Shown: positions 1-5,762, counted from the stretch's first letter. The stretch: DNA of 7,266 nucleotides from DASZYF01 sp035545535 (GCA_035545535.1 DASZYF010000202.1:1-7266); one strand, 5' to 3'. Translations and numbers: made by a program. The notes: generated by a model from the sequence alone, not told the origin.

Positions 1-1
1 C

Positions 2-928
2 GAGGCGCAGCGCCGGGCCGCGCTCGAGCAGGAGCGTCGCGAGCGCGAGGCCGCCGAGCGGGCCGCCGCGGCCGCGGCCGAGGAGTCGCTGCTCGCGCAG
101 GAGCTCGACGTCGCGGCGTTGCTGCGCCAGTCCGAGGAGCAGAAGCTCGCCGAGGACCGGGTGAAGCTCGAGGCGCGCCGCCGCCAGGAGCAGGAGGCCG
201 CTGAAGCCGCTGCGGCCGCCGCGAAGGCCGCTGAGGAAGCGGCCGCCGCGAAGGCTGCCGAGGAAGCCGCCGCCAAGGCCGCTGAGGAGGCCGCCGCCGC
301 GAGGGCCGCCGAGGAAGCCGACGCCGCGAGGGCCGCCGAGGAGGCCGCCGCCGCGAGGGCCGCCGAGGAAGCCGCCGCCGCCAAGGCCGCCGAGGAAGCC
401 GCCGCCGCCAAGGCCGCCGAAGAAGCCGCCGCCGAGGAAGCCGCCGAAGAAGCCGCCGCCGCCAAGGCCGCCGAAGAAGCCGCCGCCGAGGAAGCCGCCG
501 CCGAGGGCGGCACGGACGCGGACACCGCCGTCGAGGACGCCCCCTCTCGGGTGCCCGCGTTCACGCTGCCCGAGCAGGTCGCCGACCGCGGCACCGCGGC
601 CGGCGCGCTCACCGAGCTGGCGGCGTCGTCCTCGTCACCGTCCTCCTCACCGTCCTCCTCCGCGTTCACGTCCGAGCCGTCGGCGTCGCCCGCGGCGGAG
701 CCCGAGCCCGAACCGGTCGCCGCGGCGGCCGCGCCGGGTGGGGGGACGCCCGCGTTCCTCATGCCCGGTCAGAACGACACGGCGTCGCTGCTGCGCGAGC
801 TGTCTTCGCTGGGCCTGGACGACGACCCGGTGCCGGCCCCCAAGCCGCCGCCGCGGCCCACACCCCGCCCCGCCCCCACCACGGGCGGGGACAAGGGCAA
901 GAAGAAGAAGGGCCTCTTCGGCCGCTAG
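2..928 (+). CDS. Ala/Glu/Lys-rich repeat protein, C-terminal part (5' end outside window)
   Basis: The frame is open from the left edge to TAG at 926-928, giving 308 residues; no start is chosen because the gene begins upstream. I do not recognise the family. In order it shows: a charged Arg/Glu/Ala segment; an Ala-rich repeat of about nine residues (pattern KAAEEAAAA) at 227-505, with K and E spaced i to i+3/i+4 as expected for a long salt-bridged single alpha helix or coiled coil; an acidic linker; a motif PAFTLPEQ followed by ALTEL; a Ser/Pro linker; a second related motif PAFLMPGQ followed by LLRELSSLG; a Pro-rich stretch; and a basic tail ending KKKKGLFGR. There is no membrane segment in the visible part. 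A scaffold or cell-pole/cytoskeletal role is possible for such architecture but is only a guess. It converges on the dehydrogenase gene, and their stop codons overlap. Confidence 0.75.
   Translation, partial: EAQRRAALEQERREREAAERAAAAAAEESLLAQELDVAALLRQSEEQKLAEDRVKLEARRRQEQEAAEAAAAAAKAAEEAAAAKAAEEAAAKAAEEAAAARAAEEADAARAAEEAAAARAAEEAAAAKAAEEAAAAKAAEEAAAEEAAEEAAAAKAAEEAAAEEAAAEGGTDADTAVEDAPSRVPAFTLPEQVADRGTAAGALTELAASSSSPSSSPSSSAFTSEPSASPAAEPEPEPVAAAAAPGGGTPAFLMPGQNDTASLLRELSSLGLDDDPVPAPKPPPRPTPRPAPTTGGDKGKKKKGLFGR
227..505 (+). repeat. 27-bp in-frame tandem repeat encoding KAAEEAAAA-type nonapeptides
   Basis: Units are mostly 27 bp, with some 24- and 30-bp variants, so the frame is always kept. 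Units 359-385 and 386-412 are identical. A longer block of about 45 bp around 404-448 recurs 54 bp later around 458-502, showing recent higher-order duplication. Synonymous differences (gag/gaa, gcg/gcc, aag/agg) distinguish the older units at the 5' side from the homogenised units at the 3' side. Confidence 0.85.
868..890 (-). terminator. 8-bp GC hairpin just past the dehydrogenase stop, inside the opposing gene
   Basis: CCCCGCCC at 868-875 pairs perfectly with GGGCGGGG at 883-890 across a 7-nt loop; an alternative left arm lies at 863-870. It lies 35 nt beyond the minus-strand stop at 925, within the Pro-rich coding end of the converging gene. There is no spacer between the two genes, so this is the nearest candidate terminator for the minus transcript. 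It has no U-tract, which is common in high-GC actinobacteria but makes the call weak. The hairpin may simply reflect Pro and Gly codons. Confidence 0.25.
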
Positions 929-2075
929 GACTGGTCCAGGCCGATGGTCCGGGCGACGAGGTCGGCCATGATCTCGCGGGCTCCCCCGCCGATCGGGCCG
1001 AGCCGGGCGTCCCGCACCGCCCGCTCCGCGCGGAGCACGTCGTGGTCGGTGCCGTGGCGGCGCGCGAGGCCGAGCCGGAACACCCCGGCCTCGACGGACA
1101 GGTCGCACGCGTGCCACTTCGCTCCGGAGACCAGCCCGAGGGGTTGCTCGCCGGCGATGAGGCGCTCGATGACCTCGTAGGTGAGGGCTCGCTGCGCGAG
1201 CAGGCGACGGACGAGGGCCGCGTAGGCCGCGCGGTCGCCCCGGCGCACCCACGGCGTGCAGATCTCGAGGTCGCCGGTCGCGGCGGTGACGCCGCCGAGC
1301 GCGAGCGCCACCCGCTCCCACTGGAACGACTGCATGATCATCGCGAAGCCGGTTCCCGGCTCGCCGAGCACCTGATCGTCCGGGACGTGCACGTCGTCGA
1401 GGGTCAGCAGGCCGGTCTGCGAGGTGCGCCAGCCGAGGGTCGGGATGCGCTGAAGCCGGGCGCGTCGGTCGGCACGATCAGCAGCGAGATCCCCCGCCAG
1501 CCGCCCTCGTCGGACGTGCGCGCCGCGACCAGCACCCAGTCCGCCCGCGATCCGTTGGTGATGAACACCTTCTGCCCGGACAGGCGCCAACCGTCAGCGT
1601 CACGGGTCGCGCGGGCGCGCAGCCCGGCGACGTCGGAGCCCGCGCCGGGCTCGGTGACGCCGAGCGCCGCGACCGTGTCCCCGGCGACCGCCGGTCGCAG
1701 CCAGCGCTCGCGCTGCGCATCGTCGCCGAAGCGCGCCACGTAGTACGGCGCGAGGTCCTTGGTCGCACCCAGCCCGGCCGCGACGCCGCCCGAGCCACCG
1801 CGGGCGAGCTCCTCGGTGACGACGACGTCGGCGATCAGGTCGGGACCGCGACCGCCCCACCTCGGCTCGTACTTCCAGCCGAGCAGCCCCGCCTCACCGG
1901 CCGCGCGCACGAGCGACTTCGGGTACTCCCGCGCCGCCTCCCACTCGTCGGCGTGCGCTGTGATGTGCTCGGCGACCCACGCCCGGACCTCGGTGCGCAG
2001 CGCCGCGTGCTGGGGCGAGAAGGGCGGGGCGGCGGGATCGCCAGTGACGCTCGAGGTGACGGCGTCGACCGTCAT
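925..2075 (-). pseudogene. acyl-CoA dehydrogenase, interrupted by a frameshift
   Basis: Acyl-CoA dehydrogenases are FAD flavoenzymes that form the 2,3-double bond of acyl-CoA and pass electrons to ETF. The first part (2075 to about 1450) contains ALGVTEPGAGSD (residues 137-148) and KVFITNGSRADWVLVAART (169-187), both family hallmarks. It should continue from PGFS into R-I-P-T-LGWRTSQTG, but that segment is read in a different frame (about 1449 to 925). The net loss is one base modulo three at roughly 1446-1452. The restored protein would be about 383 residues, a normal family length. The second part has DDVHVP, QWERVALALGG (the Glu may be the isovaleryl/long-chain-type catalytic base) and the terminal RDARLGPIGGGAREIM. 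The usual RxxFG and QxxGGxGY segments are not recognisable. The ATG start overlaps the ygfZ stop as ATGA, indicating coupling. A sequencing error is a real alternative to true inactivation. Confidence 0.85.
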
Positions 2076-3115
2076 GCGGCGCTGTCCACCGCCGCGGCGA
2101 CACCCGCGACGACGAGGCGCGCGTCGTCGGGGACCTGCCGCTTCACGACGGCGAGCGCGATGGGGCCGAGCTCCACGTGCCGCGCTGCCGTGCCGACGAA
2201 GCCGACGGCGCGGTCGTCGAGCCGCACCTCGTCGCCGTGCGCGGGCAGCACGTCATCGCTCCCGTCGAGGTGCAGGAGCACGAGGCGCCGCGGGGGGCGG
2301 CCGAGGTTCTGCACGCGCGCGACGGTCTCCTGCCCGCGGTAGCAGCCCTTGTCGAGGTGGACGGGCGCGAGCGGCCGGTCCGGGACGCCGACCCAGTCGA
2401 CCTCGTGAGGGATGGTGCGGTGGTCGGTCTCGCATCCGATCCGGGGCACCCGGGCAGCGACGCGCAGCGCCTCCCACGCCCAGGTGCCGGCGGGCACCGC
2501 ACCCGCGGCGCGCAGCCGGTCGTGGACGGAGGCGAGCCGGTCGCGGGGGACGAGCAGGTCGACTGCGCCGGGCGCCGGCCACGCCATGCGCCGGGCGACG
2601 ACGCCCTCCGCGGCGCGCACCGCCGCCGCGCGGTCGTCGGGCACCGGCAGGCCGGCCGCACCGAGGACCGTCGCGGTGCCGGGCCCGGCGAGCGAGAGCA
2701 CCGCACGCCGGTCGGTGACGAGCGCGGGCTCGACGCGGGAGAAGAAGCGCATCTTCTCGAGGTAGCCGAGCAGGTCGGCGCCCCGCCCCGGCTCGGTGTC
2801 GACCCACACCGTGCCGTCGGCGTGCGCGAGCTGCAGGTCGTGCTCGACGCGGCCGTTCGGGTCGAGCACGAGCGCCTCGGCGCCGGTGTCGTCGGGCAGA
2901 GCTTCGAGGTGTTGCGACGTGATCGCGTGCAACCAGGTCAGCCGGTCCTCGCCGGGCACGGCCAGCACGTCACGGTGCGACCGGTCGACGACGCCGCACG
3001 CCTCGAGCAGCGCCCGCTGCTCGCCGGAGGGGTCGCCGTAGTGCCAGGCGACGCCCGCGTCCGGCGGGTCGGCCGCGACCGCGCCGGGCCGGGCCAGCAG
3101 CGGCGACTCGGTCAC
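2072..3115 (-). CDS. ygfZ: YgfZ/GcvT-like folate-binding protein
   Basis: This is a 347-residue protein of the YgfZ (COG0354) family, a GcvT-fold tetrahydrofolate-binding protein known to support assembly or repair of certain Fe-S enzymes in the cytoplasm. The signature K-G-C-Y-R-G-Q-E is intact at residues 256-263, including the conserved Cys258. Upstream are the family segments PRIGCETDHRTIPHE (about 224-238) and VVDRSHR (42-48), and downstream is LGRPPRRLVLLHLDG. The GTG start at 3115 is chosen because homology extends to the extreme N-terminus (SPLLARPGAVAADPPDAGV matches actinobacterial YgfZ proteins as I remember them). An ATG five bases upstream runs into a stop after two codons. No Shine-Dalgarno is visible; a TAGCCT -10-like box six nt upstream suggests a leaderless transcript. 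It overlaps the downstream dehydrogenase by 4 bp. Confidence 0.93.
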   Translation of the reverse strand: MTESPLLARPGAVAADPPDAGVAWHYGDPSGEQRALLEACGVVDRSHRDVLAVPGEDRLTWLHAITSQHLEALPDDTGAEALVLDPNGRVEHDLQLAHADGTVWVDTEPGRGADLLGYLEKMRFFSRVEPALVTDRRAVLSLAGPGTATVLGAAGLPVPDDRAAAVRAAEGVVARRMAWPAPGAVDLLVPRDRLASVHDRLRAAGAVPAGTWAWEALRVAARVPRIGCETDHRTIPHEVDWVGVPDRPLAPVHLDKGCYRGQETVARVQNLGRPPRRLVLLHLDGSDDVLPAHGDEVRLDDRAVGFVGTAARHVELGPIALAVVKRQVPDDARLVVAGVAAAVDSAA

Positions 3116-3121
3116 GGCATC

Positions 3122-3127
3122 AGGCTA
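3122..3127 (-). promoter_or_regulatory. -10-like TAGCCT for leaderless ygfZ mRNA
   Basis: On the minus strand TAGCCT (TANNNT) is followed by exactly six nt (GATGCC) and then the GTG start, the geometry of actinobacterial leaderless promoters where transcription begins at the start codon. There is no convincing -35 and no Shine-Dalgarno before the GTG, which fits this reading but does not prove it. Confidence 0.35.
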
Positions 3128-3131
3128 CGTC

Positions 3132-3157
3132 GGGGCGCTCGCCCGACGAGCGGTCCC
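3132..3157 (-). terminator. hairpin between the secreted-protein gene and ygfZ
   Basis: CGCTCG (3136-3141) and CGAGCG (3147-3152) form a 6-bp stem around CCCGA. It can be extended with GGG/CCC at 3132-3134 and 3155-3157 across small bulges. It lies about 35 nt after the stop at 3189 and just upstream of the putative ygfZ -10. It could end the upstream transcript, or it could act at the ygfZ promoter. There is no U-tract. Confidence 0.3.
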
Positions 3158-3188
3158 AGCCGGTGCGGAACCGCAGACGGTGCAGACC

Positions 3189-5018
3189 TCAGACGACGAT
3201 GACCTTGCTCGGCTTGGGCGTGCTGAGCACGTCACGCACCGCGACGATCACGAGCCGGGTGCCGCGCGCCGGCGCGGTGATGACGAACTTGACGAGGTTT
3301 GCTCCGAGCCGGCCGAAGCCCTTGGCCTGCCGGTAGTCCTTCGGCTTCACGGTGGCGAGCGTCTTGAGCACCTTGCCACGGCCGTCCACCTGCTCGAGCG
3401 CGACGCGGTACCGCGACGACTTGGTGATGTGGATGCCGGGGCCCACCTGCGCCGTGATCGTGAGCTTGTTGCCGCTGCGGACCACCGCGATGCTCTTGGT
3501 CACGGTGATGACGTGCGCGCAGATCGTCGACTGGTAGTAGCCCGAGTTCACCGTGTAGCAGGTGTTGTAGTACGGCTGCACCGTCAGCGCGAAGTGGCCG
3601 GTGTCGGTGACGCCGAACTGCAGCAGTGACGGGTCGGCGGCCTGGCCGACGAACCCGGTGCCCTCGGCGCCGGCGGAGCCCGGACCGGCGATCTTGCTCG
3701 ACACGATGACGAGGTCGCCGTGCGCGAACTGCCCGGCGGGCAGCACGCCCTTGAGCGTGATCTTGGTGCCGGACGTCGTCGTCGGCTTCGACAGCGAGAG
3801 CGCGATCGCCGGCGCCTTGCCCTTGGTCTTCACCTTCACGGGGGCGGTGGCCGGACCCGTGCCGGTGATGTTGCGGGCCACGACCGTCACCGAGTACTGC
3901 GTGCCCGGCAGCAGGCCGGTGACGTGGATCGGTGAGCCCGACGCCGTCTGCGACGACGAGCCGGCGACGCTGTTGATCGTGGCGGTGTAGTCGAGGATCG
4001 GGCTGCCGCCGTCGAGCGCGGGCGCCGCGAACGCGATGTCCATCGTCGTCGTGCCCGGCGTGATCTTCACGCTGCGCGGCTGCGTCGGCAGCTCGCCGGT
4101 GACGGTGAGCTTGCCGGAGTAGGAGCCGCCGTTCGTCGCGGCGATCGTGTAGAGGTGATCGCCCGGTGTGATCGACGCGTTGTAGGTGATCGTCGCCGAC
4201 AGCGAGGTGTCGGTCGGGGCACTGACGTTCGTGACCGACCCGACGCTGCTGTCGCCGATGGACAGCGTCGCGTTCTTGAGCCCGGTGCCGGTGAAGGTCA
4301 CCGTGGTGGCGGTGCCGCGGTGGACGGTCGTCGGGGACGTCGCGGTCACCTTGGGACCGGCGGCGACGGTGAAGGGCACGGTGGCCGACGTGCCGTCGGT
4401 GTTCGTGACGGTCAGCGTCGCGGCGCCGGCGGCCGCGTTCTGGCCGAGCCCCAGGTCACCGGTGATCTGCGTGCCGGTGACGTTGGTGACGGTGAAGGCG
4501 AGGTTGCTCCCGGTGACGGTCGTGCCGGGGTGGAACTTGGTGCCCGCGATCTTCACGTCGTGGGTGAGGCTGCCCTGCGGGAACGACGACGGGGTGACCC
4601 CCGTCGGCGCGGGTCCGGTCGACGTGAGGGTGACCGAGCAGGTGCCCGTGGTGGTCGCGCCGAGGACCGGGGTCTGGCCGGTGACGGTGAAGGAGCCGTC
4701 GTACACGCCGGGGTTGACCTTCGAGCCGTCCGCGATGGTGCCGGTCGCCGACGTGGCGCCGGAGCCGCCCGTGACGGTGACCGACTGCGCGTCGGTCGGG
4801 ACGTCGTGCCGCTTGAGGGTCAGCGTGCCGGACAGGCCGACCAGGTCCGAGGGCAGGTTGTCGACGGAGAACGCGGGCACGCCGTCGACGCTCGCCTGGG
4901 TCGCGTGGCAGGTCGGGTCGGCCGCAGCGGCCGGACCGGCGACGCTGACGAGCAGCCCGCCGGCGGAGAGGGCGACGGCGAGCGTGGCCGCGAGGGGGCG
5001 GGTGGGGCGGAAGCGCAC
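3189..5018 (-). CDS. secreted multidomain Ig-like protein (IPT/TIG and fibronectin type III)
   Basis: The start is GTG at 5018 rather than the in-frame GTG at 5090, because GGAG sits 7 nt upstream and the protein then opens with a short basic n-region. The result is 609 residues. Residues 1-33 form a signal peptide (Arg-rich start, hydrophobic core 9-27, cleavage probably after AAAA33). Then come an Ser/Thr/Val-rich beta domain with Cys37 and Cys127 (34-135); an IPT/TIG-like domain (136-219, GVTPSSFPQGS start, GAATLTVTNTDGTS end); a second one (222-308); an FN3-like domain (310-398, with PGTQYSVTVVARNITGTGPA); a beta-rich region with Cys487 and Cys500 (404-507); and a C-terminal domain rich in Lys and Arg (508-609). 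There is no LPXTG, lipobox or C-terminal membrane helix, so it is probably released or held non-covalently on the wall. Such domains usually serve adhesion or carbohydrate/protein binding; no catalytic motif is visible and the specific role is unknown. Confidence 0.85.
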   Translation of the reverse strand: MRFRPTRPLAATLAVALSAGGLLVSVAGPAAAADPTCHATQASVDGVPAFSVDNLPSDLVGLSGTLTLKRHDVPTDAQSVTVTGGSGATSATGTIADGSKVNPGVYDGSFTVTGQTPVLGATTTGTCSVTLTSTGPAPTGVTPSSFPQGSLTHDVKIAGTKFHPGTTVTGSNLAFTVTNVTGTQITGDLGLGQNAAAGAATLTVTNTDGTSATVPFTVAAGPKVTATSPTTVHRGTATTVTFTGTGLKNATLSIGDSSVGSVTNVSAPTDTSLSATITYNASITPGDHLYTIAATNGGSYSGKLTVTGELPTQPRSVKITPGTTTMDIAFAAPALDGGSPILDYTATINSVAGSSSQTASGSPIHVTGLLPGTQYSVTVVARNITGTGPATAPVKVKTKGKAPAIALSLSKPTTTSGTKITLKGVLPAGQFAHGDLVIVSSKIAGPGSAGAEGTGFVGQAADPSLLQFGVTDTGHFALTVQPYYNTCYTVNSGYYQSTICAHVITVTKSIAVVRSGNKLTITAQVGPGIHITKSSRYRVALEQVDGRGKVLKTLATVKPKDYRQAKGFGRLGANLVKFVITAPARGTRLVIVAVRDVLSTPKPSKVIVV

Positions 5019-5025
5019 CGAAGAG

Positions 5026-5029
5026 CTCC
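5026..5029 (-). promoter_or_regulatory. Shine-Dalgarno GGAG deciding the secreted-protein start
   Basis: GGAG at 5029-5026 on the minus strand is 7 nt before GTG at 5018. The alternative GTG at 5090 has no comparable site and would put 24 mostly polar residues before the signal peptide. Confidence 0.7.
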
Positions 5030-5050
5030 AGTCATCTAGGTGGTCGTGCC

Positions 5051-5084
5051 GGTGTCCCGTGCTTTCAGGTGTCCAGGGTGTCAA
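5051..5084 (-). promoter_or_regulatory. TTGACA and three GACACC direct repeats upstream of the secreted-protein gene
   Basis: On the minus strand GACACC occurs at 5082-5077, 5073-5068 and 5056-5051. The first copy is part of TTGACA (5084-5079), a perfect -35 hexamer. No TANNNT follows 16-18 nt downstream, so a standard housekeeping promoter is not complete. The repeats could be an operator or an alternative-sigma promoter. The evidence is weak. Confidence 0.2.
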
Positions 5085-5139
5085 ACGCACGCGGCCCGCG
5101 CCGGGAAACGGCCTAGCGACACCCGATCGGCAATCGTCG

Positions 5140-5168
5140 TGGACTCCCGAGTCGTTGCGACGTACCGT
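5140..5168 (+). promoter_or_regulatory. housekeeping-type promoter facing right
   Basis: TGGACT at 5140-5145 (4 of 6 to TTGACA) and TACCGT at 5163-5168 (TANNNT) are separated by the ideal 17 nt. Transcription would start about 5174-5176, just upstream of an AGGAGGT site. It points away from the secreted-protein gene, and no long plus-strand gene follows. Confidence 0.45.
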
Positions 5169-5183
5169 CGAGGGACACGAGAG

Positions 5184-5190
5184 AGGAGGT
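5184..5190 (+). promoter_or_regulatory. strong Shine-Dalgarno AGGAGGT
   Basis: AGGAGGT at 5184-5190 is fully complementary to the 16S rRNA 3' end and lies 9 nt before TTG at 5200. It is the best ribosome-binding site in the window, and it precedes only a 12-codon ORF. Confidence 0.6.
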
Positions 5191-5199
5191 GGTCCAGGC

Positions 5200-5238
5200 T
5201 TGAGTACCAGTCGGACACGTGAGGTGGCTGTCCGCTAG
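5200..5238 (+). CDS. possible 12-residue leader peptide
   Basis: TTG at 5200 opens a 12-codon frame closed by TAG at 5236-5238, with product MSTSRTREVAVR. It is preceded by AGGAGGT at 9-nt spacing and a promoter-like pair about 30-60 nt upstream. The last codons and the stop lie inside a hairpin (5223-5243), and further stems follow, an arrangement resembling attenuator leader peptides. No structural gene follows on this strand: the next gene, at 5472-5762, is on the opposite strand. It is too short for homology-based assignment, and no run of a single amino acid reveals a sensed signal. Confidence 0.35.
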   Translation: MSTSRTREVAVR

Positions 5239-5383
5239 CCGCCAGCCCTGCTCTCGCGCAGAGCAGAGGGTCCTTTCCAGTCGACCCACCGGCCGGGCCC
5301 GTGGAGGTTCGAACGGCGACTGGCGAGTCCCAGACAGACACCGGGCCCCCGGGTCCCGCCCCTTGTCCAGGCGGGCCGCCGAA

Positions 5384-5405
5384 CCGGTGCGGATCACCGC
5401 ACCGG
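5384..5405. terminator. perfect 9-bp hairpin, likely bidirectional terminator
   Basis: CCGGTGCGG (5384-5392), loop ATCA, CCGCACCGG (5397-5405) is the strongest inverted repeat in the window. It sits between the plus-strand element and the minus-strand gene ending at 5472, so it could stop both transcripts. It has no U-tract on either side, as expected for many high-GC terminators. Confidence 0.45.
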
Positions 5406-5452
5406 GGATGCGGAAGCACCCGGGGGTCGTCTGTGCCCGGACCAGAACGGCT

Positions 5453-5476
5453 CAGCGGTCAGGGGCAGCGGTCAGG
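5453..5476 (-). repeat. 13-bp tandem duplication carrying the stop codon of the 96-residue gene
   Basis: CAGCGGTCAGG occurs at 5453-5463 and 5466-5476, a 13-bp period. On the minus strand this reads TGACCGC, six nt, TGACCGC. The first TGA (5474-5472) is the gene's stop; the second (5461-5459) is in a shifted frame. Confidence 0.7.
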
Positions 5477-5762
5477 ACTGCTCGTCGAGCACGACGACCT
5501 TGCCGCCCTGCGGGTTGCGCCAGATCGAAGGCTGGTAGATCGGCTTGTCCGGCCACGGCACGGCCGGCCGGTGGTCGGCGCACGAGACCTGCTCGCCGTT
5601 GGCCTCCCACCACTGCGCGGTCTCCTCGATCCACTCGTCGCCGGCGAAGCGGCGGATGACGAGCGGGCCCTTGCGCGCGAGCTTGCCGAGGTCGCGGAAC
5701 TTGCCGGTCCAGCCGACCTCGAGGAGCGCTTCGCCGGACGGGGTGACGGGCTGGCCAGGCAT
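5472..5762 (-). CDS. uncharacterised 96-residue protein
   Basis: I do not recognise this protein. It has no signal peptide or membrane segment and is probably cytoplasmic. Visible features are a Trp-rich core (VGWTGKFRDLG, IEETAQWWEANGE), a single Cys in QVSCADHRPAVPWP, and a C-terminal segment PSIWRNPQGGKVVVLDEQS. The Trp, Pro and charged composition differs from the noisy Arg/Ala/Pro translations of the shadow frames, supporting real coding. The ATG at 5762 is the only plausible start. GGAGG lies only 2 nt upstream of it, and GGGAG lies 10 nt upstream. It follows the nitrobindin-like gene by 67 nt on the same strand, so it could be the last gene of that transcript. Its 3' end has a duplicated stop-codon repeat like that of its upstream neighbour. 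Confidence 0.7.
   Translation of the reverse strand: MPGQPVTPSGEALLEVGWTGKFRDLGKLARKGPLVIRRFAGDEWIEETAQWWEANGEQVSCADHRPAVPWPDKPIYQPSIWRNPQGGKVVVLDEQS

Larger units (their letters stand above)
5169..5407 (+). ncRNA. candidate structured RNA / leader region with five consecutive hairpins
   Basis: This stretch has no long credible gene on either strand. Downstream of the promoter-like pair, five stems follow one another: 5223-5228 with 5238-5243 (one G-U pair, spanning the end of the small ORF); CTGCTCT 5248-5254 with AGAGCAG 5260-5266; CCAGTCG 5277-5283 with CGACTGG 5317-5323, enclosing CCAC 5286-5289 with GTGG 5301-5304; CCCGCC 5355-5360 with GGCGGG 5370-5375; and CCGGTGCGG 5384-5392 with CCGCACCGG 5397-5405. 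No known RNA family is recognised. GC-rich DNA forms chance stems, so confidence is limited; the order of promoter, Shine-Dalgarno, ORF, stems and final long stem is what supports it. Confidence 0.35.

Noticed and set aside
1759..3202. Long plus-strand open frames antisense to ygfZ and the dehydrogenase
   Set aside because: High-GC shadow frames rich in Arg, Ala and Gly, without domains; the minus-strand proteins have recognisable families.
5018..5090. Upstream GTG start (5090) for the secreted protein
   Set aside because: It has no Shine-Dalgarno and would add 24 residues ahead of a normal signal peptide; GTG at 5018 has GGAG at 7 nt.
4186..5238. Long plus-strand open frame antisense to the secreted-protein gene
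   Set aside because: It is the complement of a clearly coding gene with signal peptide and domains; its protein is low-complexity Val/Pro/Arg. Only its last 13 codons (5200-5238), outside the antisense zone and with their own Shine-Dalgarno, were kept.
5305..5323. GGTTCGAA, resembling a tRNA T-loop
   Set aside because: No acceptor stem, anticodon arm or D-loop could be built around it; it lies within another stem.
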